64,000 nucleotides of DNA from Rhizobium sp. (GCA_027533385.1 JAPZUE010000012.1:157540-221539); one strand, 5' to 3'. Shown: positions 17,556 to 27,656, counted from the stretch's first letter. Notes: a model not told the origin generated them from the sequence alone. Program-made: numbers and translations.

Positions 17556-19097
17556 TCAATACCAGGCGTCCGGCTTGGCGCGCTTCGTTCTCTCGACATA
17601 ATCCAGAAGCGCCTCGTCGATGGCGACATCCAAGGGCGGCGCTTCATATTCGGCAAGCGTCTTCTTCCAGCGGGCATTGGCGCGCGTCGCCATGTCGGTG
17701 GAGCCGGCTTCCGACCACTTTTCGAAGGGTTCGTTGTCGGAGAGGGACGAGTCCCAGAAGGCGGTCTGGTAGTTGCGCATGGTGTGGGCGGAGCCCAAGA
17801 AATGACTGCCTGGGCCGACCTCCTCGAAGGCATCCATGGCGAGCGTGTTGTCGTCGACCACGACGCCGGCGAGATAGGAATGCAGGGCGCCGCAGAAGTC
17901 CGTGTCCATCACGAACTTCTCGTAGGACATGGCGAGCAGTCCATCGACGAAGCCCGCCGAATGCAAGATGAAGTTCGCGCCGCAATGTACGGCCGACAGC
18001 ATCGACATGACGCCCTCCTGCATGGCCTGGGCATCCGGCAGCTTGGAATTGGAAAAATTGCCGGCACAGCGCAGCGGCAGCTTCAGCCGACGGGCGAGCT
18101 GGCCGATGACCATGGAGCCGATCGCCGGCTCCGGCGTGCCGAAGGTCGGCGAACCGGACCGCAGCGACATCGACGACAGGAAGTTGCCGAAGATGACGGG
18201 TGCGCCCTTGCGTTCCAGCTGGGTGAGCGCACAGCCGGCCATGGTCTCGGCCAGCGACTGGGCAATGGCGCCGGCATTGGTGACCGGACCCATGGCACCG
18301 CCAAGGATGAAGGGCACGATGACGGCTGCCTGGTTGGCCCGGGCATAGGCACGCAGTGCCTTGGTCATGGTGCCGTCCCAGACGAGCGGCGAGTTGACGT
18401 TGACATTGCCGAGGATGACACAATTCCGGTCGACGAAATCAGCGCCAAAGAGGATGCGGGCCATCTCGATCGATTCCTCGGCGCGCTCTTCTGCCGTGAC
18501 CGAGCCCATGAAGGGCCGGTCGGAATACTTGATGTGGCTGTAGACCATGTCGAGGTGGCGCTTGTTGACGGGCACATCGACCGGTTCGCAGATCGTTCCG
18601 CCGGAATGATGCAGCCAGGGCGATGCCTGGGCGAGCTTGATCAAGTTGCGGAAGTCCTCGATCGTGCCGTAGCGGCGCCCCTTGTCGAGGTCCATGACAA
18701 AGGGGGAGCCGTAGGCTGGCGAAAAGACGACCGCATTGCCGCCGATCTCGACATTGTTTGCGGGATTGCGGGCATGCTGGGTGAAGGTTGCCGGCGCCGA
18801 GCTCAGGATTTCGCGCAGCATGCCCTTCGGGAAACGCACGCGCACACCCGCGATCTCGGCACCGGCCTTGCGCCAGAGCTCAAGCGCTGCGGGATCGTCG
18901 CGGAATTCGATGCCGATCTCGGCGAGAATGCGATCTGCCACCGCTTCGATCCGCAGAAGGTTTTCTTCCGACAGGATGTCGTAGGTCGGGATGTTGCGTC
19001 GGATGTAAGGCACGACCAGAGGCGAGACCAAGGCTCCCCCTCGTCGGGCCGACCGCTGCCTGCGTGTGCCCGGGTTTTCCGCAAGTGCCTGATCCAT
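17556..19097 (-). CDS. Trimethylamine methyltransferase (MttB) family protein, non-pyrrolysine
   Basis: A 513-residue member of the MttB superfamily, corrinoid-dependent methyltransferases acting on quaternary amines. There is no in-frame TAG, so this is the non-pyrrolysine branch whose characterised members demethylate glycine betaine, proline betaine or carnitine. Segments such as PNAR-like NPANNVEIGG, VFSPAYGSPF, GFGEPE-like TFGTPEPAIGSM and YGGNFSN-like LRCAGNFSNSKLPDAQA support the family. The start is the ATG at 19097 after GAGGGGAAG. No cognate corrinoid protein is in the window. It is probably co-transcribed with the flavoprotein gene downstream and controlled by the divergent LysR regulator. 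Substrate unproven. Confidence 0.85.
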   Translation of the reverse strand: MDQALAENPGTRRQRSARRGGALVSPLVVPYIRRNIPTYDILSEENLLRIEAVADRILAEIGIEFRDDPAALELWRKAGAEIAGVRVRFPKGMLREILSSAPATFTQHARNPANNVEIGGNAVVFSPAYGSPFVMDLDKGRRYGTIEDFRNLIKLAQASPWLHHSGGTICEPVDVPVNKRHLDMVYSHIKYSDRPFMGSVTAEERAEESIEMARILFGADFVDRNCVILGNVNVNSPLVWDGTMTKALRAYARANQAAVIVPFILGGAMGPVTNAGAIAQSLAETMAGCALTQLERKGAPVIFGNFLSSMSLRSGSPTFGTPEPAIGSMVIGQLARRLKLPLRCAGNFSNSKLPDAQAMQEGVMSMLSAVHCGANFILHSAGFVDGLLAMSYEKFVMDTDFCGALHSYLAGVVVDDNTLAMDAFEEVGPGSHFLGSAHTMRNYQTAFWDSSLSDNEPFEKWSEAGSTDMATRANARWKKTLAEYEAPPLDVAIDEALLDYVERTKRAKPDAWY

Positions 19098-19172
19098 GAC
19101 GCTTCCCCTCGTTTTGCCGCAGGGTAGTTCAGGGCAAACCGGCTGTGACGCTGGAAAATTGCTGGAGATGCG

Positions 19173-19187
19173 ATAAGCTCAGCTTAT
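19173..19187. promoter_or_regulatory. LysR-type operator overlapping a start codon
   Basis: ATAAGCT-C-AGCTTAT is a perfect 7-1-7 palindrome that satisfies T-N11-A. It overlaps the first bases of the lysR ATG (19186-19188) and lies 75 bp before the divergent MttB-family gene. The position suggests autorepression of lysR and activation or repression of the methyltransferase. Confidence 0.6.
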
Positions 19188-20088
19188 GACAACTTTTCGC
19201 AGCCTCATCCCCTCGGCCAATGCGCTGGTGATCTTCGAAGCGGCCGGGCGGCACGAGAACTTCACCCGGGCAGCGGTAGAACTCGGCATGTCGCAGGTCG
19301 CCGTCTCCTATGCCATCCGGGGGCTCGAACAGCAGCTCGGCACGCAGCTTTTCGAGCGGCAGCATCGGGCAGCGCGGCTGACCGAGGTCGGCGAGCGGTT
19401 TCATGCCGACGTGTCGGCCGGGTTGTCGCGGATCGGCCGGGCGGCGGAGGAAATCCGGATGAAGGGGCGTGAGGTGAATGTGACGCTGGCGGCCTCCACC
19501 GCCTTTGCCTCGATGTGGATGCTGCCCCGTCTTTCCGCCCTCAGGGACGATCTGCCCGACATCGATCTCAGGATCCAGACCAGCGTGCGGGATCTCGATC
19601 TCGACGAGGAGGACATTCCGCTCGGGGTGCGTGGTGGCAACCCGCAAGACTGGCCGCATTATCACTCAGCCGAACTGGCGCCGGAGGTCGTGACGGCGGT
19701 GGCGAGCCCCGCTTTTGTCGAAGCGAATGGCTTGCCGGACAGTCCAGACGCGATTGCAAAACACCGGCTGATCTGGCTGGAAGAACCCGTGCGTCAGGCC
19801 TGCAGCTGGCCGGAATGGTTTGCCTCGGCTGGCATCGACTACCGGCCGACCGGGCGGCGGCTGGCGATCAACGACTATGTTCTGGTGATCCAGGCGGTGC
19901 TGGCTGGCCAGGGCATTTCGCTCGGCTGGCGGCATCTCGTCGAGCGGCTGGTCGAGCAGGGGCAGCTCGTGGAGGTCGGCGGACATGCGCTGCGCACCGG
20001 CCAGGCCTTTCATGTCGTCTGGCCGAGGTCACGGGACTTGAGTGCTGCGGCGACGCGGGTGCGTGACTGGCTGCTGAAGCAGACCTAA
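19186..20088 (+). CDS. LysR-family regulator, GcvA-like
   Basis: A 300-residue LysR-type transcription factor: an N-terminal winged helix-turn-helix (residues 10-70; FTRAAVELGMSQVAVSYAIRGLEQQLG in the recognition region) and a periplasmic-binding-protein-like effector domain similar to GcvA. It is divergent from the MttB-type methyltransferase gene, and a LysR operator lies between them, so its effector is probably a methylamine or betaine (inference). The start ATG at 19186 has a poor ribosome-binding site (GGAG is 20 nt away); the only in-frame ATG nearby (19168) is followed by a stop two codons later. Confidence 0.9.
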   Translation: MTTFRSLIPSANALVIFEAAGRHENFTRAAVELGMSQVAVSYAIRGLEQQLGTQLFERQHRAARLTEVGERFHADVSAGLSRIGRAAEEIRMKGREVNVTLAASTAFASMWMLPRLSALRDDLPDIDLRIQTSVRDLDLDEEDIPLGVRGGNPQDWPHYHSAELAPEVVTAVASPAFVEANGLPDSPDAIAKHRLIWLEEPVRQACSWPEWFASAGIDYRPTGRRLAINDYVLVIQAVLAGQGISLGWRHLVERLVEQGQLVEVGGHALRTGQAFHVVWPRSRDLSAAATRVRDWLLKQT

Positions 20089-20100
20089 GGAACGAGAGGA

Positions 20101-21462
20101 TCAGGCAGAGGCGCGGTCGACGAGCGCGAAGTCGTGGTGGTTTTCGGCGAGGTAGCGCAGGGTGGCGGCAGCATCGACGGGCTTGCCGAAGTGATAGCCC
20201 TGCCCCATGCCACAGCCGAGTTCACGGAGCTTCTGGGCTTCCGCTTCCGTCTCGATGCCTTCGGCGACGACCTCGAGGTCAAGCCCCTCGCACATGCTGA
20301 CGATTGCCTTGATGATGTGCTCGGACGTACGGTCTGTGGTGATCGCCGAGACAAAGGCGCGGTCGATCTTGACCTTGTCGAAGGTGAATTCGCGCAGGCG
20401 CCCGAGGCTCGACTGGCCGGTGCCGAAGTCGTCGAGCGAGATGCGGATGCCGGCGTCCTTCAATTCCTTGATGATGCGGCGCGCGGTGTCGGCGGAAGAC
20501 ATGACCGCCGTCTCGGTGATTTCGAGTTCAAGGCGGCGCGGGTCGAAACCGACGCTGTTCAAGATCGAGAGCGTGTTGAAGGAGGTTCTGAGGTCCATCA
20601 GCTGGACCGAGGAGAGGTTGAAGGACAGGAAGAGGTCGCGCGGCCAGGCCAGTGTCGCTTCGGCTGCCTTGCGCAGCAGCGTCTCGGACAGCGTATCGAT
20701 GAAGCCGCGCTCTTCGGCGAGCGGCACGAAGACGGCGGGGGAGACGAAACCGAGGTCGGGATCGATCCAGCGGGCCAGCGCCTCGAAGCCGACGACGCGG
20801 TTGTCGCGCAGGCGCACGATCGGCTGGAAATGGACGTCCACCGTGTCGTTGATGATGGCATTGCGCAGCGCCTGTTCGAGCTGCGTCGCCTGCTTCATCT
20901 CCTGGGCGATCTCGCGGGAATAGACGGTGATCTGACCACGGCCGCGGCGTTTCGAGCGATAGAGTGCCGTCTCGGCACTCTTCATCAGCTCTTCGAAATC
21001 CTCGCCGGCAAAGGGATAAACGGCAAAGCCGAGGGAGGCGGAGAGGCGCACGTTGCGATCACCGAGATCGTAAGGCGCAGACAACACATCCTTGATCAAC
21101 TGACCGGCGCGTTCGGCGCCCAGTCGTTCGAAGACCAGCGGCAGGACGATCGCGAATTCATCGCCGTCGTGGCGGGTGACGGTTGCGCCATCGGGCACGC
21201 AGGCCTTCAGGCGATGGGCAACCTGGCAGAGGATCTCATCGCCGGCGGCCTGGCCGAAGAGGTCGTTGATCGGCTTGAAGCCGTCGAGATTGACGATGCC
21301 GACGGTGAAGGGGGCGGGATCGGAAGCGCGGTCGGCGGCAAGCTGGCGCACCTTGTCGCCCAGCCGATGGCGATTGCCAAGGCCGGTCAGGCAATCTGTA
21401 TAGCCATTTGTCCTGTTGTCGCTCTGGGCCTTTGGCTCAGGGGCGATTGGGGCGGGACCCAT
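20101..21462 (-). CDS. GGDEF-EAL protein (degenerate DGDEF, intact EAL)
   Basis: A 453-residue protein with a GGDEF domain (residues 20-180) and an EAL domain (200-440) and no recognisable sensor or membrane segment. The GGDEF signature is HDGDEF (D99-F103), changed in the first glycine, so diguanylate cyclase activity is doubtful. The EAL domain has FEALARW, LEITETAVM, DDFGTG and KIDRAF, the expected metal/catalytic residues, so phosphodiesterase activity is likely. It is convergent with the lysR gene and co-directional with the PAS-REC gene 111 bp upstream. Confidence 0.92.
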   Translation of the reverse strand: MGPAPIAPEPKAQSDNRTNGYTDCLTGLGNRHRLGDKVRQLAADRASDPAPFTVGIVNLDGFKPINDLFGQAAGDEILCQVAHRLKACVPDGATVTRHDGDEFAIVLPLVFERLGAERAGQLIKDVLSAPYDLGDRNVRLSASLGFAVYPFAGEDFEELMKSAETALYRSKRRGRGQITVYSREIAQEMKQATQLEQALRNAIINDTVDVHFQPIVRLRDNRVVGFEALARWIDPDLGFVSPAVFVPLAEERGFIDTLSETLLRKAAEATLAWPRDLFLSFNLSSVQLMDLRTSFNTLSILNSVGFDPRRLELEITETAVMSSADTARRIIKELKDAGIRISLDDFGTGQSSLGRLREFTFDKVKIDRAFVSAITTDRTSEHIIKAIVSMCEGLDLEVVAEGIETEAEAQKLRELGCGMGQGYHFGKPVDAAATLRYLAENHHDFALVDRASA

Positions 21463-21573
21463 TCATGCTTCCTGCTACGGTTCCGTTACCGTGCCATAAT
21501 GGGTCTAAAGCATTAAAATAATCATATCGATGCCCATCGAGAGGCCGCCTTGGCACTCCCCAAAAATCGGGTA

Positions 21574-23322
21574 TCAGGCCAAAGAGGCCAGTCGACCAAT
21601 GTCGGGAACGAGGCGGCGAATGGCCTGGTCAAGCACACCGGGGCTCAGTGGCTTGAGGATCACCTCGTTCATGCCGGAGGCGAAGCAGGCTTCGCGGTCA
21701 CGGTCGAATGCCTGGGTGAGAACACCGATGATCGGGGTCGGCAGCCGGGCGTCCTCCGGCGTCTGCCGGATGCGGCGGGCGGCTTCAAAGCCGTTGATCC
21801 CGGGCAGGGTCACGTCCATGAGCACGATGGCGGGTTTAAGCTCGGCCTGAAGGCGCACCGCCGTTTCGCCATCGGCACAGATCCGGTAGGCATAGCCGAG
21901 ACCTTCGAGGATCTGTGAGAAGACGATCTGGTTGATCTCATTGTCCTCGGCGACGAGGACAAGCGAAGGATCAGATGGCGGTGACACGGCTGCCGGAGTG
22001 AGTGGCATCGGCCCCGAGCCTTGATCCGTGTCGACCGCAGGCGGCGATACCGGCGTATCCTCCGTCGTGATCTCCCAGTCATCCGCCGGCGACGGCGGTG
22101 CCTGCAAGGCCGTCATTCGATCGAGGACGCAGAAGGCGAGATCGGTCGCGATTTCATTGCCGGCAAGCGTGAGGTAGCCGATGTCGACGGCCTGCAGCAG
22201 TTCTAGGCATCGCATGTCGAGATCGACGTCGACAATGGCGAGGTCGATGAACACGCCAACGGACCGGGCAACCGAGAGGAAGGCGTCCAGTTCCTGTTCG
22301 TCACGCACGCAGCAGCTGTCGAGACCGAGCAGTTGCAGGATTTCCAGTGCCCTGGTTTCGAAGTCACGATCACCCGTAACCAGAAGGGCCTTGCGACCTG
22401 CCAGCCGTCCGTCGATGGCAACCTGTCCTGAGCCGCCATGATCGTGGAAGCCTTCCGGCTTTTCATCGCCGGGCACGGGCAGATCAATGCCGCCGCCGAC
22501 TTCGCCAAGGCTTGAGACAATCAGATAGCGACCGGGTGTTCCGACCCGTTGGACGTGAACCAGGATCGGGCGGGGCGGATCGCCATAGAGCCGCATGGGC
22601 AAGGTCAGGGATGATGTGATGCCGGTTTCCAGCACATGTCGCGATGCGGTTGCCAGGCGTGCGGCAACCTCGGCGTCGAACAGTGAGGCGATGGTGCCGC
22701 CGAGCGCATTGTCGGGTCCAACGGAGATGGCCGAGCAGAAGACCTTGTTGACCGCGACAAGCTGCAGATTGCGATCCTGAACGAAAACCGGATGGGCCAG
22801 ATTGTCGAGGATTTCCTCAGTCAGCTGGACACGCTCGATATCGGCGCGCCACTGCTCCTCCCGGCGCTTCTGCTCGGTGATGTCGCTCATCACGCAGAAG
22901 CCAAAACCGGAGGGCAGGCGACGCTTGGAATAGCGGGTCCAGCGCTTGCCGTCGTCACATGCCTGGATCTCGTATCGCTCTTTCCAATGGGCGGCGATCT
23001 GGCGGGTCAGCCATTCCTCGCGGCTGAGCGTTGCGTCAGACTGGCCGCTCGCTGCCTGACGCAGTCCCAGATCATAGGCCGCGCCGAGAATATCGCGAAG
23101 GCGTGTTCCGTGTTCGAAGAAGGAGGCGGGGAGCGGCAGGAACTGGCGGGCACTGCGGCTGGCAAAAATCAGATGATCATTGCGGTCATAGACCATGAAG
23201 GCGGCGGAGAAGGCCTCGGACACCGCATCCAGCAGGGCAGCATCAAGCGCAGCTTCAGCCGACGGACTGTCGTGCCCCTGCCGTCTCTTGTCCTGGCCGG
23301 GGGCCGGTGGAAACTCGCTCAC
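21574..23322 (-). CDS. PAS-PAS-REC hybrid protein without kinase domain
   Basis: A protein of about 582 residues from the GTG at 23322 (AAGAGG 6 nt upstream; the frame is open to 23436). Order: N-terminal PAS-like domain, a second PAS (VFVQDRNLQLVAVNKVF), a degenerate receiver-like segment (ALLVTGDRDFETRALEIL ... IVDVDLDMRCLELLQ), then a C-terminal receiver with a phosphoacceptor in IVLMDVTLPGINGFEAARRIRQ and a lysine in VILKPLSPG. No HisKA or HATPase signature was seen between the PAS and REC parts, which is unusual because this architecture normally belongs to hybrid kinases. It probably receives phosphate from a separate kinase. It lies upstream of a c-di-GMP protein gene. Confidence 0.8.
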   Translation of the reverse strand: MSEFPPAPGQDKRRQGHDSPSAEAALDAALLDAVSEAFSAAFMVYDRNDHLIFASRSARQFLPLPASFFEHGTRLRDILGAAYDLGLRQAASGQSDATLSREEWLTRQIAAHWKERYEIQACDDGKRWTRYSKRRLPSGFGFCVMSDITEQKRREEQWRADIERVQLTEEILDNLAHPVFVQDRNLQLVAVNKVFCSAISVGPDNALGGTIASLFDAEVAARLATASRHVLETGITSSLTLPMRLYGDPPRPILVHVQRVGTPGRYLIVSSLGEVGGGIDLPVPGDEKPEGFHDHGGSGQVAIDGRLAGRKALLVTGDRDFETRALEILQLLGLDSCCVRDEQELDAFLSVARSVGVFIDLAIVDVDLDMRCLELLQAVDIGYLTLAGNEIATDLAFCVLDRMTALQAPPSPADDWEITTEDTPVSPPAVDTDQGSGPMPLTPAAVSPPSDPSLVLVAEDNEINQIVFSQILEGLGYAYRICADGETAVRLQAELKPAIVLMDVTLPGINGFEAARRIRQTPEDARLPTPIIGVLTQAFDRDREACFASGMNEVILKPLSPGVLDQAIRRLVPDIGRLASLA

Positions 23323-23600
23323 ACTGCTGCCTCTTGGAACCTCGTCGCCGCACGCAACGAGACTTTTGTGGGGCTGATGCCATGACGGAGACATGCCGTG
23401 TTGCGCTTCCGGCGGGAACCCACACGAGGGACACATCGGCCGGTGCCCTCATTCCACTGCCAGCGGACCTGCCGTAGAGACATTGCAAGTCATTGTTCAG
23501 ATTAGAGAGATTCCGTTAAGGTCGGCTTAATGATGGGCATTGGCCGAGGCGTTGGCGATTTCGTCTTTCGTCGAAGGCGCGAATCCGCGAAAATGAAATC

Positions 23601-25451
23601 ATGATCATCAAGCAGCTTTCCGAAACCCTGATCAACCAGATCGCCGCCGGCGAGGTCATCGAGCGACCGGCCAGTGCGGCGAAGGAATTGATCGAGAATG
23701 CGATCGACGCGGGCGCCACCCGGATCGAGGTGGCGACGGCCGGCGGCGGCAAGACGCTGTTGCGCGTCATCGACAATGGCTGCGGCATGGGGCCGGAGGA
23801 TCTGGCGCTCGCCATTCGCCGGCATTGTACGTCGAAGCTCAGCGAGACGCTGTTCGATATCCGCTCGCTCGGCTTTCGTGGCGAGGCCCTGCCCTCGATC
23901 GGCTCGGTGGCGAAGCTGACGATCACCAGCCGTCCGGCGGGCGCCGACAGCGGTGCTGAAATCGCGGTTGTCGGCGGCAAGGTTGGGGATGTCAGGCCGG
24001 CTGCGGCCAATCCGGGCACGACGGTCGAGGTGCGCGATCTCTTCTTCGCGACACCGGCGCGGCTGAAATTCATGAAGACGGAAAAGGCCGAAGCCGGCGC
24101 GATCACCGAGATCGTCAAGCGCATGGCGATTGCCTTTCCGGCCATCCGCTTCGTGCTTTCCGGCACCGACCGCTCGACGCTTGAGTTCCCCGGCACCGGT
24201 GACGACCATCTGGCGCGTATCGCCCAGGTTCTGGGTGCCGATTTCAAGGACAATGCCATCGAGCTCGATGCCGAGCGCGAGGATGTGCGGCTGACAGGCT
24301 TTGCCGGCGTGCCGACCTTCAACCGCGGCAATTCGGCCCATCAATACGCCTTCGTCAATGGACGACCGGTGCAGGACAAGCAGATCCTGTCGGCGATCCG
24401 TGGTGCCTATGCCGAGACCATTCCGCAGGGGCGCTATCCGGTGGCCGTGTTGTCGCTGACGCTTGATCCGGCGCTGGTGGATGTGAACGTACATCCGGCG
24501 AAATCGGACGTGCGCTTCCGCGACCCGGCGCTGGTGCGCGGGCTGATCGTCGGCGCCATCAGGCAGTCGCTGCAGCGCGAGGGCGACCGGGCGGCAACAA
24601 CCGGGGCCGGCGGCATGCTGCGGGCGTTTCGCCCGGGGTTCTCGCCTCAACCGGCCCAAGCCTGGTCACCAGCCAGCTCGCCCTCGCGGCCACTTTATGG
24701 CGGCACGCCGAGCTTCGGCGGCGGATTGGCCGGGGCTGCAGCACCTGCGGCCCGCGGGTTTGGCGAGGCGGCGCAAACGGCCTTCGACAGCCTTGCCATG
24801 CCGACGGCCAGAAGCGAGCCGATCGTGACCGCTCCAGAAACGCAGGGCGCGACCGTCGAGGCGATTGCCAGCTATCCGCTGGGGGCTGCCAGGGCGCAGG
24901 TGCATGCGAATTACATCGTGGCGCAGACGGATGACGGGCTTGTCATCGTCGACCAGCATGCCGCCCATGAGCGGCTGGTCTTCGAACAGATGCGCAAGGC
25001 GCTGACGGGGCGGAGGCTCCCATCGCAAGGGCTGCTGATCCCCGAGATCGTCGATCTGCCGGAAGAAGACTGCGACCGGCTGATGACCCATGCGGAAAGC
25101 CTGGAGCAGCTGGGGCTTGCGATCGAACGCTTCGGTCCGGGCGCCATTGCGGTGCGCGAGACGCCGGCGATGCTTGGCGAGATGGATGCGACGCAGCTGG
25201 TGCGTGACCTCGCCGACGAGATCGCCGAATGGGATACGGCCGACCGGCTGTCGGCAAAGCTCGAACATGTCGCAGCGACCATGGCATGTCACGGCTCGGT
25301 GCGGTCGGGACGGCGCCTGAGGGTCGAGGAGATGAATGCGCTTCTGCGCCAGATGGAGCAGACGCCGGGGTCTGGCCAGTGCAACCACGGGCGGCCGACC
25401 TATGTGGAGCTGAAGCTCTCCGACATCGAACGTCTGTTCGGACGGAGCTGA
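23601..25451 (+). CDS. mutL: DNA mismatch repair protein MutL
   Basis: A 616-residue GHKL ATPase mediating mismatch repair between MutS and the strand incision step. The N-terminal motifs are complete: [22 protein letters not shown] in part, [16 protein letters not shown], and [14 protein letters not shown]. The C-terminal region keeps the metal-binding endonuclease motif [12 protein letters not shown] (DQHA-x2-E-x4-E) and CNHGRPT, as in organisms without MutH, so this MutL should nick DNA itself. A Pro/Ala-rich linker separates the halves (about residues 335-430). Confidence 0.97.
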   Translation: MIIKQLSETLINQIAAGEVIERPASAAKELIENAIDAGATRIEVATAGGGKTLLRVIDNGCGMGPEDLALAIRRHCTSKLSETLFDIRSLGFRGEALPSIGSVAKLTITSRPAGADSGAEIAVVGGKVGDVRPAAANPGTTVEVRDLFFATPARLKFMKTEKAEAGAITEIVKRMAIAFPAIRFVLSGTDRSTLEFPGTGDDHLARIAQVLGADFKDNAIELDAEREDVRLTGFAGVPTFNRGNSAHQYAFVNGRPVQDKQILSAIRGAYAETIPQGRYPVAVLSLTLDPALVDVNVHPAKSDVRFRDPALVRGLIVGAIRQSLQREGDRAATTGAGGMLRAFRPGFSPQPAQAWSPASSPSRPLYGGTPSFGGGLAGAAAPAARGFGEAAQTAFDSLAMPTARSEPIVTAPETQGATVEAIASYPLGAARAQVHANYIVAQTDDGLVIVDQHAAHERLVFEQMRKALTGRRLPSQGLLIPEIVDLPEEDCDRLMTHAESLEQLGLAIERFGPGAIAVRETPAMLGEMDATQLVRDLADEIAEWDTADRLSAKLEHVAATMACHGSVRSGRRLRVEEMNALLRQMEQTPGSGQCNHGRPTYVELKLSDIERLFGRS

Positions 25452-25545
25452 GCGGCATTCGACGGGGTTTTGGGGTGGAGCATCTTTCATTCGCCGGGAG
25501 GGCGCTGTATTGCAGTTCCGTGACACGCGGCGCAGGAGAAGAGTG

Positions 25546-25776
25546 ATGAACCGTTTCGAAGGCGGCGGAAACCGCGAAGCCAAGATCCGCTATCTCGATG
25601 CCGATTTCCAGATCCTGACGCCGGGAACCTTCGTCACCTGCGCGATCACCGGTCGCCCGGTCATGGTCGACGAGCTGAAATACTGGAGCGTGGCGCGGCA
25701 GGAGGCCTATGTCGATGCAGCAGCCTCGCTGGAAGCCGAAAAGCGCGCAGGCGCCCTGCCCAACCAGCGCCGCTGA
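25546..25776 (+). CDS. DUF2093 family protein
   Basis: A 76-residue conserved alphaproteobacterial protein (MNRFEGGGNREAKIRYLDADFQ...ITGRPVMVDELKYW), matching the DUF2093 family. The ATG at 25546 has AGGAG 8 nt upstream; the longer frame from 25510 is not supported. No motif suggests a function. It follows mutL closely and converges on lpxK with a 3-bp gap. Confidence 0.8.
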   Translation: MNRFEGGGNREAKIRYLDADFQILTPGTFVTCAITGRPVMVDELKYWSVARQEAYVDAAASLEAEKRAGALPNQRR

Positions 25777-25779
25777 GCT

Positions 25780-26814
25780 TTACGCCTTCTTTGCCAGACG
25801 CCTGCGGCGGCAGGCCTCGATCGCCCGGTCGATGATCAGGCCCGGCGCCTTCGGATCGTCGAACAGCATGTCGACATCCACCACGCGCGATTTCTCCCGA
25901 AGCTCTTCCGAACGTCCGTGACCACCGGCCAGGCGCACGCTGTCCTTGGCCGTGGTGACGAGTTGCAGACCCTGCTTTTCGGCACGGGCCAGCAGGTCCG
26001 CGATCTCGTCGTCGGCGAGGTGGTGGTGGTCGGGAAAATCCTGCCGGTCGGCGATGACGGCGCCGAGCTCTTCCAGCGTGCGGTAGAATTTGTTGGGATC
26101 GGCAATGCCGGCATAGGCGAGGACCGAGCGTCCGGCGAGATCGTCTGCGGCGCGCGGCACGACATTGGCGACCAGCACGGGCTTTCCGCTCCGCGATGCC
26201 TGCCGGACGAACTGATCGGCGGCGTCCCCTCGCCCGACCTTCAGGATGGCATCGAGATGGCGCATCTGGATGCCGATCGGCGTGCGCACGGGGCCTGACG
26301 GAACGACCCAGCCATTGCCGATGCCGCGCAGGCTGTCGATAACGATGAGCGCGTAGTCGACGGCCAGCCGGGCGCTCTGGAAACCGTCATCCATGATGAT
26401 GAGATCGGCGCCTTCGGCGACAAGCTTTTCGGCACCGGCGATCCGGCGGCGGGAAATGACAGTCAGCGCCTCGCGGGCCAGCAGCAGGGGTTCGTCTCCG
26501 ACGGCGGTCGATCGATGGTGATGACTGTCAACGACGGTGGTCACATCGAGCGAGCCGCCATAGCCACGGCTCAGGAAACCCGGCTTCAGGCCCTTGGCCT
26601 TCGCGGCGCGGGCAATGGCAATTGCGGTCGGGGTCTTGCCGGCACCGCCGACGGTGAAATTGCCGACGCAGATGACGGGAACCGGCAGAGCATGCCTGCG
26701 GCGGTGGCGCATGATGGCGCCGGAGATGCGGCCATAGACGAAGGAAAGCGGATAAAGGCAGATCGCCTGCCAGCCGGTCTTGGTCCACCAGAAAGGCGGT
26801 GCCTCGGATACCAT
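25780..26814 (-). CDS. lpxK: Tetraacyldisaccharide 4'-kinase
   Basis: LpxK phosphorylates the 4' position of the lipid A precursor disaccharide at the cytoplasmic face of the inner membrane. The 344-residue protein has an N-terminal hydrophobic anchor region (residues 10-45), the Walker [19 protein letters not shown], and the conserved DDGFQSARL and [19 protein letters not shown] segments. The start is the ATG at 26814, preceded by AGGGACGAGA; the frame extends upstream to 26883. It is the last gene of the group pmbA-cysQ-DUF4170-waaA-HAD-lpxK. Confidence 0.95.
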   Translation of the reverse strand: MVSEAPPFWWTKTGWQAICLYPLSFVYGRISGAIMRHRRRHALPVPVICVGNFTVGGAGKTPTAIAIARAAKAKGLKPGFLSRGYGGSLDVTTVVDSHHHRSTAVGDEPLLLAREALTVISRRRIAGAEKLVAEGADLIIMDDGFQSARLAVDYALIVIDSLRGIGNGWVVPSGPVRTPIGIQMRHLDAILKVGRGDAADQFVRQASRSGKPVLVANVVPRAADDLAGRSVLAYAGIADPNKFYRTLEELGAVIADRQDFPDHHHLADDEIADLLARAEKQGLQLVTTAKDSVRLAGGHGRSEELREKSRVVDVDMLFDDPKAPGLIIDRAIEACRRRRLAKKA

Positions 26815-26928
26815 TCTCGTCCCTGTCGTGACCGCGACGCCCCTGTGGCGTCCTTCCCTTGGGCGCAACAAGAACCATTGCAACGCATAATGGTCAAGCT
26901 GGAGCGTGCCAAAATGGCACTGATTGCG

Positions 26929-27636
26929 TCAGGCGAGAACGGCTTCGAGCTCGGTGATATCAGCCAGAACCATGTCGGAATGCAGGGTCAGTGTTTCGCG
27001 CGAGCCGGTGCCCGAGAGCACGCCGACCTTCAGCCCGGCGCCGGCATTGCGACCCATGTGGAGATCGTGGTTGTTATCCCCGACGACGGCGACCTCCAAG
27101 GGGGAAAGGCCGGTCGCGGCACAGAAGCCAAGCACCATGCCGGCCTCGGGCTTCTTGCCATGGCCGCTGTCATAGCCCGCGACGAAATCGATATAGGGCA
27201 GGATGCCGAAGCGTTCGGCGGCCACGCGGATCGAGCGTTCGTTATCGCTGGAGGCAATGCCAAGGCGCAGACCCTTGCCATGCAGGCGGGCAAAGAGCGG
27301 TTCGAGTTCGGTCACGGGGACGGAGAACTCGGCGGCCCTTGCAAAGCAGTCGTCAATCTTCGGAACCAGGGTTTCGAGACCGAAGGGCGAGCCAGCCTCG
27401 ATCATGCCTTCGGCGATCTCGACCGTGTTTCCGGCGGCAAACAGGCTGTCGGGCACAATCGCGCCGCTCACCGGATCCATGCCGCAGGCAGTCAGCAGAC
27501 GGTCCGCGAGGGACGCATCGCCATCAGCCGCCATCAGGGCGACTTCGCGGTTGACCGGGCCCCAGCTTGCGTCGAAGTCGAGCAGCGTCCCGTCCTTGTC
27601 GAACAGGATGCCGGCGATGCGGGGCTTGTCGGTCAT
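26929..27636 (-). CDS. HAD-superfamily hydrolase (phosphoglycolate phosphatase-like)
   Basis: A 235-residue HAD hydrolase. Motif I is ILFDKDGTLLDFD (with Lys between the two aspartates), motif II is in LGIASSDNERS, and motif IV is VAVVGDNNHDLHMGRNAGAG. Size and cap position resemble Gph-like subclass I enzymes. It lies between waaA and lpxK, 20 bp after waaA, so a role connected with lipopolysaccharide precursors is possible but unproven. Confidence 0.88.
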   Translation of the reverse strand: MTDKPRIAGILFDKDGTLLDFDASWGPVNREVALMAADGDASLADRLLTACGMDPVSGAIVPDSLFAAGNTVEIAEGMIEAGSPFGLETLVPKIDDCFARAAEFSVPVTELEPLFARLHGKGLRLGIASSDNERSIRVAAERFGILPYIDFVAGYDSGHGKKPEAGMVLGFCAATGLSPLEVAVVGDNNHDLHMGRNAGAGLKVGVLSGTGSRETLTLHSDMVLADITELEAVLA

Positions 27637-27656
27637 GGATGTGGTCCTGGTGCGTG

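Noticed and set aside
17556..19097. Pyrrolysine-containing MttB
   Set aside because: No in-frame amber codon across the whole gene, so it belongs to the non-pyrrolysine branch.
16836..19127. 763-residue open frame opposite the MttB gene
   Set aside because: Antisense shadow of real genes and a repeat; composition unlike a protein and no family match.
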